Below are positions 1-10,104 of a stretch of 64,000 bases of DNA, piece after piece. The DNA is from Diplonema papillatum (Eukaryota; Euglenozoa; Diplonemea; Diplonemida; Diplonemidae), in NCBI GenBank assembly GCA_030068145.1, contig JAPJBO010000050.1:124001-188000 (forward strand). The letters run 5' to 3'. How positions within the stretch are numbered: the first letter of the stretch is position 1; each line of letters starts with the position of its first letter. The translations under genes and the position numbers were made by a program. Under the pieces are notes generated by a model that made no database searches, was not told where the DNA came from, and saw nothing but the letters and a program-made list of their open reading frames with translations.

Positions 1-440
1 TTTCCGCGCCTGGTTGGAAGGGTCGGGTCCGGCTGTTGGCTGGCTGGCACCATTGACCGGCGTGGAGGCCGTCGGCTTGTGCGTGTCTTTTTTTATGTTA
101 AAGCCGCAAACTCACGGGGGCGACCGATGGAGCCTGCGTTTGCCAGGTTTCGCTTTACCCCCCTCTAAACCTCGCTTTTGGCGAGTGGAAAGGAGAAAAT
201 TGTTGACAACCGTAGGGATACCATTGCCGGGCTGACGGCACGGTTCTTCACCCTGTGCGAGAACTCAGCACTAAAAGGAGAGACGCCAGCAATACAAAGC
301 AGGAGGGGGGCTGCGTAGGCGGCACACAGGAAGGGGAAACAGCCTCGATGTAAATCTACCCACGTAAGGAGGCGAATTAGGAGGCATCGCGATGTCAAAT
401 GTTGGAACGGAAATTGGATTTCGCTAGACGCGCCTTCGGC

Positions 441-756
441 GCTTAAGTAGTACTTGCTGGTATTGTAAAACCCCCATTTGACAAGGGCGACACGGAGACT
501 CTACAAATACCGGAATATCAAGCGAATTTTAACTCCATAAGTTTGGCTTAAGTAGTACTGCTGTGATTGTAAAAACACCCATTTGACAAGGGCGACAAGG
601 AGACTCTACAAATACCGGAATCTCAAGCGAATCCTTACTCCAAAAGTCTGGCTTAAGTATTACTTGCCGGTATTGTAAAAACACCAATTTGACGAGGGCG
701 ACACGGAGACTCTCCAAATACCGGAATCTCAAGCGAATCTTAACTCCATAAGTTTG
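441..756 (+). promoter_or_regulatory. Three tandem 105-bp promoter-like repeats upstream of the cyclophilin exon
   Basis: Units begin with GCTTAAGTA at about 441, 546 and 651. Each holds the block GGAGACTCTACAAATACCGG followed by CAAGCGAAT and a CT-rich end. The same order of words (CCGGAGAC, an A-rich TATA-like core, CCGGA, AAGCGAACTT) recurs directly upstream of the OST3/6 copy at 60,126 and of other genes in this window. Its role as a promoter is inferred from position and recurrence; the transcription start is not visible. Confidence 0.5.
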
Positions 757-872
757 CGATGCAGATTATCGCCACAGATATTTTTGCATTCTAACCCAAA
801 CTACCATACGATTCCATTGCGTCCCCCCCCCTTGGACTTTGCGCTTGAACTCGGCCCTCCTCCCGCACACAG

Positions 873-1337
873 TTCAAGAAGGGCGACATGTCCTTTGCTG
901 GATCCGGGAAGGACTCGAGGACGACGCAGGTTTTCGTAGCGTACGGGGACAAGACAGGGCTGGGCGGCGCCCTACACGAAACGCCGTTCGGGCGGGTGAT
1001 CGAGGGCATGGAGCACATCGACAACTTCTGCAGCAAGTACGGCGACGTCTCGCCCTTCGGGAAGCACGGGCCCGACCAGGGGAAGATGTGGCAGCTGGGC
1101 AACGCGTACCTCAAGGAGAACTTCCCGGAGATGGACTACATCACGCGGTGCATGATCCTGCCGGCCGCCAGCCCGGCACCCGCCGTGCCGGTGCCCACGA
1201 CCGCCGCGCCGCTCGAGGCGGCCTCCGCCGCCCCCCCAGTCAGCCCTGCAACCCTCTTTGCCGGGGCGTCCGTCTTCCTCGTGCTCGTCCTGTTGGTCCG
1301 GCGGTGCCAGAGTTCGAAGCACAAGGTGACCGACTGA
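873..1337 (+). CDS. Cyclophilin-type peptidyl-prolyl isomerase, C-terminal exon with membrane anchor (5' part missing)
   Basis: The frame matches the second half of a cyclophilin-like domain: F-K-K-G-D-M-S-F-A-G-S-G, then S-R-T-T-Q-V-F-V-A-Y-G, then T-P-F-G-R-V-I-E-G-M, as in the family's GxxSMAxxGxxxxxSQFFI and FGxVxxGMxxVD motifs. A 3' splice site (CACACAG) ends at 872, just before the conserved F, and there is an in-frame stop at 846, so the N-terminal half must come from an upstream exon that I could not find; an alternative is a fragment starting at ATG 888. After the domain comes a Pro/Ala/Thr linker and one hydrophobic segment near the C terminus followed by V-R-R-C, which suggests a tail-anchored or single-pass protein. 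Known role of the family: cis-trans isomerisation of prolyl bonds. Many diverged members lack activity. Confidence 0.75.
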   Translation, partial: FKKGDMSFAGSGKDSRTTQVFVAYGDKTGLGGALHETPFGRVIEGMEHIDNFCSKYGDVSPFGKHGPDQGKMWQLGNAYLKENFPEMDYITRCMILPAASPAPAVPVPTTAAPLEAASAAPPVSPATLFAGASVFLVLVLLVRRCQSSKHKVTD

Positions 1338-1405
1338 TGCGGTTTGCGACCGCTGTCGCGGTATTCGAAGTGCAGAACACGGCTGGCAGGCAGCGATCTT
1401 CTCAG

Positions 1406-1589
1406 TCTAACAACCTTGCGGGTTGCCCTATGCTATACTGTGTTGTTCAGGCCAAAAAGACGTAGGCAGCGTGTTTCGGGGGTTGATCAGAATTCAGAAT
1501 TTCTAACCTGACCGCAAACGGGGTACATACAAGTGGGAAAACGATCAACCGGCACGCAAAGGCAAAACGAAGCGCCTGTCTTTGTTTTG
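1406..1589 (+). repeat. Dispersed hairpin repeat, single copy 3' of the cyclophilin exon
   Basis: About 180 bp related to the three-copy array at 10,677-11,165. Shared words are GGTTGATCAGAATTC, GGGAAAACGATCAACCGG and GAAGCGCCTGTCTTT. GGTTGATC and GATCAACC are inverted and can form a stem. It begins about 70 bp after the stop codon, so it may lie in the 3' UTR. Confidence 0.7.
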
Positions 1590-2331
1590 GACCTTCTCCG
1601 ATTCTCCGTTGCTTGGGGTGTGCAAACGTTCATCTGTCGGTACCACCGAGACTCCGCGTCTAAACAAGCACTGACAGCCGACGACCTCATGCAGTGCAGC
1701 TTGGGGGTTCATCCTGCCTCTTTCATTTGCTCGAGTTTTGCACGGACCTGACCAAAGCTTCCAGGAGCTGGACTACATCACGCGATACCAGCCCCGACTG
1801 CGCTGACAGCGACCTGTAGTGAAGCTTTTTGGGTTGTGTTTTTCCGACTCACCGCTTGCCTTCGTTGCTTGGGGTGCTGAGGCAATTTTGTCCGTGTGGT
1901 GCCTCTTGCGACTCGTCAGAAAATAGTCGAATAGTCGGCAACAGTCAACAAAAGACACACGCAGTACTCATCCGAGTCCGGAGGTTTGGTAAATTTGAAA
2001 TTCTCAAATTTAGCTCTCTAGCGAGCTATCCCACTTTTCTGGGGCCGGCCGTGGGTAGACTCTACCGTTTTTTTCACGGTACTTTTGAGAATTCACTATT
2101 CGTCGAAAAAATTTCTCGCGGCGGACAACGGCGTGGCACAGTCGTTAGTGGACGACGTTTCTGACCTGCGGGTGGGAGGTTCGGTTCCCGCCGGTGGACT
2201 TTTTTCCGGGTCCGCACTCAGCATCAAAGGTTCACCAGGGGCGGCCCTCCCCCGCCCCGAGCTTGCCATCATCCCGAACTTAGCACCAGGTCCCCGAACT
2301 TGCTACCAAACGCCGAGCTTGGCATCAGGGT
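1590..2331. other. No gene recognised
   Basis: No long frame with family resemblance and no repeat shared with the rest of the window were seen here. Confidence 0.5.
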
Positions 2332-2605
2332 GCAACGGGGCAGAAGGTTCGGGTTGCACAAACGCCGGACTGGACAAAAAGGTGCAGGTTTGCACAAACG
2401 CCGGTCTGGGCAAAACGATTCGGTTTGCACAAATGCCGGACCGGCAAAAGGTTCGGGTTTGCACAAACGCCGGACTGGGCAAAAGGTGCGGATTTGCACC
2501 AACGCCAGACTGGGCAAAACGATTCGGGTTTGCACGAACGCCGGTCTGGGCAAAACGGTTCTGGTTGCACAAATGCCGGGCTGGCAAAAGGTTCGGAAAT
2601 AAAAA
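2332..2605 (+). repeat. Minisatellite, about 36-bp unit, 7-8 imperfect copies
   Basis: The recurring words are TTGCACAAACGCCGG, CTGGGCAAAA and CGATTCGG or GGTTCGG. Units vary in length and sequence. Short open frames on both strands are by-products of the repeat. Confidence 0.85.
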
Positions 2606-2776
2606 GGCCGCACCTGGTCCGGGAACGTGACGGTCAACCACAGCTTGCAAGCTTGAGTCGGAGGCAGCACAGGGCCCTGTGGCTGACCGTCTTGACGAGC
2701 TTGTGTTCAGCGCAAGCGCCAAGTACCGCCGACCACGTGAAGCTTGGCGCCCGTGTAGCAGGCTTTCCCTGGCACC
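2601..2776 (+). repeat. Dispersed 260-300-bp repeat family, internally deleted copy
   Basis: Shares GAACGTGACGGTCAACCACA, GAGTCGGAGGCAGCACAG, CTTGTGTTCAGCGC and GTGAAGCTTGGC with fuller copies at 11,577 (reverse), 18,281, 34,720, 43,815, 46,368 and 59,311. An A-rich run sits at the 5' side in this orientation, so in the opposite orientation the unit ends in a T-rich tract as RNA polymerase III elements do. The middle is missing here. Confidence 0.8.
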
Positions 2777-2792
2777 AAGCGTTCGTAGCCCA

Positions 2793-3478
2793 CACGAAAG
2801 AAAGGATCTGGGCTCAGTGCCGGGCGTAAACGTTCGGCCAAATTCTCATGCGAACATTCACAGAAAAACTTTAACTCTAAAAAAGAGACTCACTGCGAGT
2901 TGTCGAAAGTAGCACCGTGGCCCCCTTGAGTATTTTTTGGTCGGGCATGCAAAGTTCCGCTTTGGTGTGCCTGGCTCGGCACTGACAAGGCAGCTTACCC
3001 GTACCAGCTCCGTCAGGAACTCCAACGTGGTGTGTGGCGCGTCTTGTAGCAGTGCGACCACACTTTGCCGAGTACAAAGACGTCGTTTGTACACATATTG
3101 TGGAATGACACACCGTTACATGCCTCATTCCCAGTAGCTCTCTCTTCCTTGTTCAACGGCCTTTCTGTAAGCTGAGACTCCAGCACCGCTACCCGTGCGA
3201 CAGAAGACTTTCGGCGTTGTATCCAACATCAGGGATGCGACACAGACTTGAGGAAGGTCAACGCGGGTGACGCCACCTACCGAGCAGGTAGAGTTTGGAA
3301 TGCCAGACCCCCTCAGGTGGATACGGACCCGCGCGTGGATGATAGAGCGTGGTTGAGTGCAGATCTTCGTCGTAGCGAGTATCCAACGGAGAACATGGAG
3401 TTCAGAATGTGTACGACATTGCATCGGCGTCCGTCGGTGTGCGCGTGTTTAGGTAGTCGGTGCGTCGAGAGATCAGTG
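2793..3478. other. No gene recognised
   Basis: Unique-looking intergenic DNA. Possible promoter sequence of the SWEET locus should lie toward its right end. Confidence 0.45.
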
Positions 3479-3812
3479 AACGCCTGAAAAAAACACAGCA
3501 AAAAAGAGAAAAGCGACTGCACAAAACACCCCCCCCCCCTCTCCGTTCAAAGAGGAATCCACAAAGGACAATGCTGCGATCTGCAGTGTTCGCGAAGGAG
3601 GCCGCCCCCGCCGCGGGCGCCATGGTGCCGGTGCTGACCGGGCCGGCTGCGAAGATCGCGGCCGCGAAGGCGACGTACGGCGTCGCGCCGATCGCGTTCG
3701 TGCAGGTGGCACCCAGGTCCCGTTTCTCTCGCCGCTGACGACGATGAATGAAGGAGATCAAATCGAAAAAACTCGACCAGGCCAGGGACCTGCCGCTCCT
3801 CCGCGTGCGTAA
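3479..3812 (+). pseudogene. Truncated 5' copy of the downstream SWEET gene
   Basis: The A-rich leader and start region (ATG at 3,571) copy the SWEET gene at 3,954. The frame encodes 55 residues, opening M-L-R-S-A-V-F-A-K-E and running through the first conserved block V-P-V-L-T-G-P-A-A-K, then leaves the gene's frame. DNA similarity continues with gaps to about 3,812. Compared with the intact gene, about 54 bases inside the N-terminal presequence are gone; GATCTGC and GATCCGC flank the lost segment and may have served as microhomology. It lacks all but the first membrane segment, so it cannot make a transporter. Confidence 0.85.
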
Positions 3813-3953
3813 TAAACCAAGATTTCAGACGTCGAGTGACTCAACACCGACGGGAGGACTACCGACAGACCCGACGTTTTCCACGTGTTAACCAATCATG
3901 AACGCCTGAAACAACACAGCCAAAAAAAGAAGAAGAAAACACCCCCTCACACA

Positions 3954-4799
3954 ATGCTGCGATCTGCGATGCGAAAGTCAGGGGCGGCCTTCGTCGCCGC
4001 CCTGGCCTCGAAGCGATCCGCGGTATTCGCGATGGAGGCAGCTCCCGCGGCGGCAGCCCCCGCGGCGGGCGCCGTGGTGCCGGTGCTGACCGGGCCGGCT
4101 GCGAAGATCGCGGCTGCGAAGGCGACGTACGGCGTCGCGCCGATCGCGTTTTTGCAGGTGGCGCCGCCGGTCCTCGCCCAGTTCCTGTTCCTCTCGCCGC
4201 TGATGACGATGAAGGAGATCAAGGAGAAGAAGACCACCGGCGACATGCCGCTCCTGCCCTATACGATGATGACTGCGAACGGCTTCCTTTGGTGCACGTA
4301 CGGATTCCTCACCGGCGATTTCACCATCATGGCGGCGAACGTCAGCGCTTTGGTCATGGGAGGCTACTACGTCAAGACGTTCATGAACTACAAGCAGCCG
4401 AACGCGTCGGTTGGGCCTGCCTTCGCCGCCGCAGGAGCCGCCGTCGCGGTGACCGCCGGCCTGGCCAGTGGAATGCTTGTCCCGGAGGCGGAAATCATCG
4501 ACCGAGTGGGGCAGACGGGCGTCGCGGTGGTCATCATGATGTTCGGAGGGCCGCTCGCGTCGATCAAGAAGGTGATCGCGGAGAAGAACACGGCGTCCCT
4601 CCCGCTGCCGATGGCCGTCGCCACGACCGCGAATTGCCTCGCGTGGACCATGTACGGCCTCATCATCCAAGACTTCTACATCTACTTCCCGAACGCCGTC
4701 GGCCTCGCCTCCGGCCTCGCGCAACTCGCTCTGTTCGCTCGTTTCGGCGTCGCCAAAGCCGCCACTGCCACCGTCGCCAAAGCGGCCAAGGCCGCCTAA
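3954..4799 (+). CDS. SWEET-type sugar transporter (two MtN3/saliva repeats)
   Basis: 281 residues, no intron. The start is ATG 3,954 after an A-rich leader; the broken upstream copy keeps the same ATG. The first MtN3 repeat covers about residues 72-146 (F-L-S-P-L-M-T-M, D-M-P-L-L-P-Y, N-G-F-L-W, Y-G-F-L-T). The second covers about 187-264 (F-G-G-P-L-A-S-I-K-K, T-A-N-C-L-A-W, Y-G-L-I-I, F-P-N-A-V-G). A hydrophobic linker (about 155-176) joins them, giving the seven-helix plan of eukaryotic SWEETs, which carry out facilitated mono- or disaccharide diffusion. Residues 1-40 are rich in Ala, Arg, Lys and Ser with no acidic residue before Glu28, like an organellar presequence; this is unusual for a SWEET and suggests an internal membrane. 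The C-terminal tail is an Ala/Lys repeat. Confidence 0.93.
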   Translation: MLRSAMRKSGAAFVAALASKRSAVFAMEAAPAAAAPAAGAVVPVLTGPAAKIAAAKATYGVAPIAFLQVAPPVLAQFLFLSPLMTMKEIKEKKTTGDMPLLPYTMMTANGFLWCTYGFLTGDFTIMAANVSALVMGGYYVKTFMNYKQPNASVGPAFAAAGAAVAVTAGLASGMLVPEAEIIDRVGQTGVAVVIMMFGGPLASIKKVIAEKNTASLPLPMAVATTANCLAWTMYGLIIQDFYIYFPNAVGLASGLAQLALFARFGVAKAATATVAKAAKAA

Positions 4800-4840
4800 A
4801 CCTCACCCCCCCACCCCAGAAATTTAGACTCTGCATTCCG

Positions 4841-5000
4841 CGAAGAAGACTTGATGCTAGCATCAAACACATGAGAGAGGCAAGTAGCGCCTGAACACGA
4901 AACTAAGATTTTCCCCCCAAAGAAGACTCGATGCTAGCACCGAACATGCACGAGAGGCAGACAATCCTGCTCCACCCCCACCTGCTCTGTATTAAACACC
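4841..5000 (+). repeat. Two tandem 80-bp double-hairpin repeats directly 3' of SWEET
   Basis: Each unit has GAAGACTTGATGC, its inverted partner GCATC, then GAGAGGCA and a partner such as CTGCCT, ending AAACTAAGATTTTCCCCC. Related copies lie at 6,213, 25,793, 26,261 and 50,950. In the best copies (6,213 and 50,950) AGGCAG-TGCT-CTGCCT is a perfect small hairpin. The position just after the stop codon fits a 3' UTR or processing element, but gene-free copies argue for a small mobile repeat. Confidence 0.7.
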
Positions 5001-6212
5001 CGAGCCAACCGCTAGTTGCGGCTTCCGAGGCAGCAAAAAATCGCTGTTTACCCACAGGTGACGGACAGTCAGCCGGAAACCATTCCTTCGAAAATGAGCA
5101 AGAGAAAAGCGACACCTCCCGAGTGTTTCTGAAAACAGAGCACCTTTCCTTTTCCTTCCAAACCCCGCCACATACTTGCCACACGGACCCCCCCCCCCCT
5201 CTCATCAACCTCCTCCGCTTCGTTCTTGCTTCTTTCCCTTTCTTTCTTTTTGAGACCGCCCTCAAAAAAAAAGGAAGGGAAAAGAGCGAGAGAAGGCGAA
5301 CAACGTTTCAGATGAATGTGGCCAGCCCGTGCCGTGAGCCCGGTCGACGTCTACTGGATGGCGTTGGCACCCCGCGGAACAGCAGGAAGCCTTTGTCCAT
5401 GGCTTAGTCAGTGAACTCTGTTCGACAGACAGAGGTTCCTGAAGAGCATCAGCACGGGCGCACTGGTCACAAGTGGACTTGGCGAGGGAATTTTTGATCA
5501 GCCCAACCGCTGCCCACGGAGCCTGGCCAATGTGTGGGATTTCTTCCTAAATCTGGTCTCAAAACTTGAAAAAAAGGAAGCAGTGCGCGGGTGTTGCGAC
5601 GAGTAACACCGCCGTTTGTCACATTGTGCACCTAGTGTGCACCTGCTCCTTTTTGTTGTCCCCCCCCGCTCTCAACGCACGAAGTGCAGTGGTCCTGGCT
5701 GTGACGAGCTACGAACAGCCGCCTGACAAACCAGACTCACACCGCAGTCCTGTCTGCAGACACTCAGGTTCCACGCTGATGATGGTCCGCCTTATGTGTC
5801 CGTGGCTTAAAGGACCGAAACACGGCGCAGACGGGACCAGTGCGGTGTTGAGCACATACCCATTCCAAGCACGTTCTTGCAACCCCCCCCCCCCCCCCCG
5901 CTCTCAACGCACGAAGCCCCCAAATTTTCTTTCCCCTACTTCATCCCACAAAACCATCACCAACAACAACGACCCCCCCCCCCCCCGCTCTCAACGCACG
6001 AAGTCAAGCGACAGGTGGCCTGGCCTCACTTGTCGTTTTTCACTCGTCGAAGTTCCAATCACGTTTAAAACCAAGCACCATCTCATGGACTTGTGCACTT
6101 TCGTGTAGGCCTGCCCCAAAATGTTTTTTTACGGCAATCGTCGGACCTTCACCCCCCTTTTCCCCAGGCGCGATTCAAGCGTTATCGTTCTCTTCTTCCC
6201 TCCTCTCAACCT
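5001..6212. other. No gene; three poly-C tracts with one repeated 3' word
   Basis: Near 5,661, 5,883 and 5,970 a run of C is followed by the same GCTCTCAACGCACGAAG, so the tract and word were copied together. A related C-run occurs at 40,870. No coding frame was recognised. Confidence 0.6.
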
Positions 6213-6296
6213 TCTTCGAAGAAGACTTGATGCTATCATCGAACATGCATGAGAGGCAGTGCTCTGCCTAAACATTAAACTAAGATTTCCCCCCCG
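6213..6296 (+). repeat. 80-bp double-hairpin repeat
   Basis: Copy of the family at 4,841, with an intact AGGCAG-TGCT-CTGCCT hairpin and the terminal AAACTAAGATTTCCCCC. Confidence 0.75.
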
Positions 6297-6372
6297 GGTT
6301 CTTTTGTCTCAAGAACGTCGTGTTTTGAGCTAAGGCAAGCGTGCGGGAAGATAAAAAGGGGCATCACCCCCC

Positions 6373-6405
<33 letters not shown>

Positions 6406-7457
6406 ACCTCTCCCAGCGGAGCCCTTTTTCCATCACAAAAATCGGCCAGCGAAAAAAGGGACGACCGACGGTTCTCCAACTGCCGAATTAGGACAAACCG
6501 GATTTCTGTCTAGATCCTCACCTGCCGAGGAGGCACACCCCAAGGTTCGACGAAGTTTCTGTCTTTTGAGGCAATTCGTGCGGAACGCTGAACGCCTGAG
6601 TTTGCATCGACGCATAGCTCCGTGGCGAGACCCAGATCGGCTCACCGTGCAAAGCTGTATTCGAACGTGGCGCCCTCTTTCGTTCCCCCCTCTCCGCGCG
6701 GCTATCCGGTTCTTTCATTGGTGGCGGTGTGTTGTTCAAGGCATGGTCGGCACGTACGGAATACAGGACACTGGGTGACCTAGCAAAACAGGAGTGCAGA
6801 AACCCCCCCAGGGACCCGAAGGAGACTTCGGGTGAACCAGCAGGACAGACGGAGTGGGATCACCCGCGCACCCAGCTTCGACGAGCGGGTATTTGCGTGC
6901 ACCGTTCACTCAGCCGCGGGGGTCTGACGTGCTGCTGGCCTCCCCTGGCAAACCTCAATCCTGCCGCCGTGAAATTTCTTTTTCTTTAAACTGTTTGGCT
7001 TGCAGCCTCCACGTTACCGATCGAGGAAGGGGGGGGCATGAACGTTCAAGAAAAAAAAGAAAAAAAAACGATCATATGCTGGGTTCCCTTTTGCTGCCAA
7101 CGAGTTTGTCCGGAACTGCAAGACACGTGGTACTCCCATCAGATTGCTTAACGACCTTCTGTTTCGTGCTTGACATGAAAAGACTTGCGGGATTACCAGT
7201 CGAAGAGTTTCGGCGTGAGTCTTGCGACGTTGCCACGGCCTCAGGCATCACTTGAGCATTAGTCAAAGGTAGAGAGCTTGTGCTGGATGCTTCGTGCCGT
7301 GAGGCTTGTGAAATTGTGAACGAGTTTGACCTAAGAGGCTTGCGGCATCAGACAAGGCGGGCGCCGTTCAGGCATCACTCGAGCAACCTTGGGGGGGAAG
7401 GCAGAGCCCAAGCCTGAACCGGTTTTTACGGATCTCCGGAATGTGGCGCAAGTTGCT
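6297..7457. other. No gene; long poly-A at about 6,368-6,402
   Basis: Contains an A run of more than 30 bases without a recognisable retrocopy in front of it, and a second A-rich patch near 7,050. Nothing else was recognised. Confidence 0.5.
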
Positions 7458-7637
7458 TGGGGACCCAACTGGGCGTCGAGGTAAGTCTCCTGGAATGGGA
7501 GGGTGAGAGTCCCGTATTTCCTCGACGAGGTGAACTCCTTGCTAGCACGAGTCGCTCAGTTTGGGAATTCTGAGCTTATCGGCAGGTATCCCTCTGCTAA
7601 GGCTAAATATCTCCCGGAGGCCGATAGCGAACAAGTA
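7458..7637 (+). rRNA. Fragment of nuclear LSU (28S-type) rRNA, D1 region, with internal deletion
   Basis: Matches the 5' domain of eukaryotic LSU rRNA: GAGGGTGAGAGTCCCGTAT, CAGTTTGGGAATTCTGAGC, GCTAAGGCTAAATAT and GGCCGATAGCGAACAAGTA. It breaks off inside the normally invariant block that continues with GTGATGGAAAGATG. A longer copy lies at 60,746; relative to it this one lacks about 11 bases after GGAATGGG. It is too short to be functional, so it is an rDNA-derived fragment. Confidence 0.85.
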
Positions 7638-7961
7638 AGCTCGTGCTGGATGTATTGTGTTTGACATGTGCCGTAAGGCTTGTGGAAGAGTTTTGTCCTG
7701 AACGTTGCGTCCTTCACGGCGCAATCGAGGTAGCGACAAGGAGGTCTGCTCCTTCTCGAGACAACTGCAGCCATGGCCGCTCTCGCCGAACGGATAGAAT
7801 CAATCGCGGAGTCGGCGATCTTCGCAGCGATCGTGGAGAGAGAGAGGAGATGTAGGACGCCAAACACCGGGCTGGTACCGCAGTGTGACATCGACGACTG
7901 CTAGGTATCCGAGTGAGGACGTTGAGTGAAGATTATCGAGGACGGCCACCCCATCAAAAAC

Positions 7962-7998
7962 GCTCAACCGAAGACTCTAAAGCACCGAAGCCGTTGAG
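7962..7998 (+). promoter_or_regulatory. Diverged CCGGAGAC-type promoter block upstream of the FAD-gene copies
   Basis: CTCAACCGAAGACTCTAAAG followed by CACCGAAGCC corresponds to the block at 61,338 (CAACCGGAGACCCTAAAACA). It lies about 70 bp before the repeated leader of the truncated FAD copy. Confidence 0.4.
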
Positions 7999-8033
7999 CC
8001 TCAAACAACGCAACAAACTTGCGATCTTTGCAT

Positions 8034-8420
8034 CTCCTCGAGCATTATTTACAAAGCAGGGGCTTCTTCAAAAAGAGAAAAGAAAATAAACAGTCTAGAA
8101 ACGAGAAAAAAAACAGGACAAACAACGCACGTGGGTATCGCCGGAGCTGGCGTGGCCGGCACGTCGACGGCGATGCACCTGACGCAGCTGGCGAAGCACG
8201 CGCGCGTCGCTGCTCGACGCGCGCCCGCCGCTGACGGGAACGAGCCAGTACAGCAGCGAGTGCTACCGGAGCTTTTTCATGGACTCCGCCGTGGTCCCGC
8301 TGATGCAGCGCTCGATCGAGCTGATGGAGGCCCGCCACGGCATCTCCATGAACCGTAAGGGGTACGTCTTCCTCACCGGCAGCGAGCAAGGCACAAGCAC
8401 CCTGCAACAATTATTCTTGT
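8034..8420 (+). pseudogene. Truncated 5' copy of the downstream FAD oxidoreductase gene
   Basis: From CTCCTCGAGCATT at 8,034 through the A-rich leader and about 95 codons it copies 8,573-8,955. The start triplet is ACG instead of ATG. The dinucleotide-binding motif is present (G-A-G-V-A-G), a one-base loss puts the region after it out of frame, and the similarity ends near GCAAGGCACAAGCACCCTGC. The FAD-binding fold is incomplete and most of the substrate domain is absent. Confidence 0.88.
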
Positions 8421-8431
8421 GGTAACAAATG

Positions 8432-8530
8432 CATTGTCGGCACTAAGATTTAGCGGTTGGCAGCGTACTACGTGAAACTTACCAAGGCAGGTCCTGCCTT
8501 GTAAGCGCGCACAAACAAAATCCGCGCGGA
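8432..8530 (+). repeat. Dispersed 100-bp repeat between the FAD copies
   Basis: CATTGTCGGCACTAAGATT, GTTGGCAGCGTACTACGTGAA and TTACCAAGGCAGGTC also occur at 20,131-20,234. In both places the repeat sits immediately upstream of a promoter-like block. Confidence 0.75.
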
Positions 8531-8572
8531 ATCTTATTCCCTCTCGACCATGCCCGAATCATCAGTTATGCA

Positions 8573-8652
8573 CCTCCTCGAGCATTTTCTACGAAGCAGG
8601 TGCTTCTTCTAAAAAAGAAAAGAAAATAAACGAGAAAAAAAAAAGGATAAAA
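8573..8652 (+). promoter_or_regulatory. Leader of the FAD gene, shared with its broken copy
   Basis: CTCCTCGAGCATTTTCTACG then AAGCAGGTGCTTCTT followed by about 45 A-rich bases to the ATG. The first part is the reverse complement of the start of the 130-215-bp dispersed family (copies at 15,398, 21,690, 41,905, 45,388), so the gene's leader and that repeat share sequence. Confidence 0.5.
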
Positions 8653-10104
8653 ATGCACGTGGTTATCGCGGGAGCCGGCGTGGCCGGCACGTCGACGGCG
8701 ATGCACCTGACGCGGCTGGCGAAGCACGCGCGCGTCACGCTGCTCGACGCGCGCCCGCCGCTGACGGGAACGAGCCAGTACAGCAGCGAGTGCTACCGGA
8801 GCTTTTTCATGGACTCCGCCGTGGTCCCGCTGATGCAGCGCTCGATCGAGCTGATGGAGGACATCCACGCCCGCCACAACATCTCCATGAACCGCAAGGG
8901 GTACGTCTTCCTCACCGGCTCCGAGCAAGGCACGGGCACCCTGCAGCAAATCGCCTCCCGCAGCAGCGCCGCCGGCGCGGGGCCCATCAGAGTGCACCAA
9001 AGCGCGGCCACTTACGTCAAAAGCCCGGAAAAGGGCCTCGGAACCGACCTCGACGGATTCGACCTGCTGCAGGATCGTGACGAGATCCTCAAAATCTTCC
9101 CCTTCGTCAATCCGGAGGTCACGTCGATGCTGCACTGCCGGAAGGCCGGGTGGCTGGACGCGCAGCAACTGGGGCGCGTGTACATTTCGGAAGCGAAGGA
9201 AAACGGCGCGAAAGTGGTCTCGGGCACCGTGATGGCCATCGACAAGAGCGCGAGCGACGGCTCCGTGAAGACCGTCCGATACCAAGCGAAGGACGGGTCG
9301 GAAGGAAAGCTGGACTGCGACGTCTTCATCAACGCGTCTGGAGCTTGGCTGCAAACCGTGAACGAGCTGGTGGGTGCGATGGAGCTGCCTGTGGTGAACA
9401 GCTTGATTGCGAAGGTGATCCTGAAGGACGTGCACGGCGTGATCCCGCAGAGCGACTGCCCCTTCATGGTGTGGCGTGACCCGACGACCATCCCCTGGTC
9501 GGAAGACCACGCCGAGTGCCTCATCGACATGGACGACACGCACGAGCCGGGCGGTGTGCAGAACTGCGCGTCTTGGTTGAAACCGCAGCCGGGAGGCCAG
9601 CACCTCCGGCCACTCGGGAACAACAGGATCATGCTCCTCTGGGAGCATGTTCACCGGCACCTGAAGATAGGCCACGCGCCGAGTATGCCCGTTGAGTATA
9701 CGAACCCGCTGTACCCGGAGCTCGCTGTGCAAGGGTGCAAGTTCATCGCGCCCGGGCTGGGGAAGTACGCGGACACCCTCGGCAAGGACACGCACATCGA
9801 CGCCGGGTACTACTGCTCGACCAACGACGGGCGGCCGATCGTCGGTCAGCACGGACCGCCGAACTCGTTCGTCGTCGGGGGCATGGGCGGATGGGGCATC
9901 ATGTCGTCGTCGGCCGTCGGTGAGCTGGGTGCGCTGCACGCGACGGAGTCGAAGCTGCCGGCGTACGCGTACGCCTTCACGCTCCCGCGGTTGGACCCGT
10001 TGGAGGGGCCGGTGATCGACCTGCTCGATCCGTCCGAGAACGAAGACGAGGCCATCGTGCCAACCGGAACCTTGCAACCCGAGCACACCGCAACGCACGC
10101 GTGA
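8653..10104 (+). CDS. FAD-dependent oxidoreductase, DAO / sarcosine-oxidase-like superfamily
   Basis: 483 residues, no intron, ATG in an A-rich leader. Residues 2-40 form the FAD-binding beta-alpha-beta unit with G-A-G-V-A-G at 7-12 and an acidic end to strand 2 (L-L-D-A-R). Further family features: the C-R-K-A-G-W-L-D segment near 160, I-N-A-S-G-A-W (about 230), and the C-terminal D-A-G-Y-Y-C-S-T-N-D-G-R-P-I-V-G (about 381-398) followed by G-G-M-G-G-W-G-I-M-S-S-S-A-V-G-E-L, the usual second flavin contact in this superfamily. Relatives (sarcosine/dimethylglycine dehydrogenases, FOXRED1, D-amino-acid oxidases) oxidise C-N bonds; the substrate here is not deducible. There is no clear signal peptide. 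It is flanked by a broken 5' copy upstream and a broken 3' copy downstream, the remains of a tandem array. Confidence 0.92.
   Translation: MHVVIAGAGVAGTSTAMHLTRLAKHARVTLLDARPPLTGTSQYSSECYRSFFMDSAVVPLMQRSIELMEDIHARHNISMNRKGYVFLTGSEQGTGTLQQIASRSSAAGAGPIRVHQSAATYVKSPEKGLGTDLDGFDLLQDRDEILKIFPFVNPEVTSMLHCRKAGWLDAQQLGRVYISEAKENGAKVVSGTVMAIDKSASDGSVKTVRYQAKDGSEGKLDCDVFINASGAWLQTVNELVGAMELPVVNSLIAKVILKDVHGVIPQSDCPFMVWRDPTTIPWSEDHAECLIDMDDTHEPGGVQNCASWLKPQPGGQHLRPLGNNRIMLLWEHVHRHLKIGHAPSMPVEYTNPLYPELAVQGCKFIAPGLGKYADTLGKDTHIDAGYYCSTNDGRPIVGQHGPPNSFVVGGMGGWGIMSSSAVGELGALHATESKLPAYAYAFTLPRLDPLEGPVIDLLDPSENEDEAIVPTGTLQPEHTATHA

Noticed and set aside
6368-6402. Poly-A as the tail of a retrocopy
   Set aside because: No gene-like or LINE-like sequence was found directly upstream and no target duplication was seen; it may be a simple A run.
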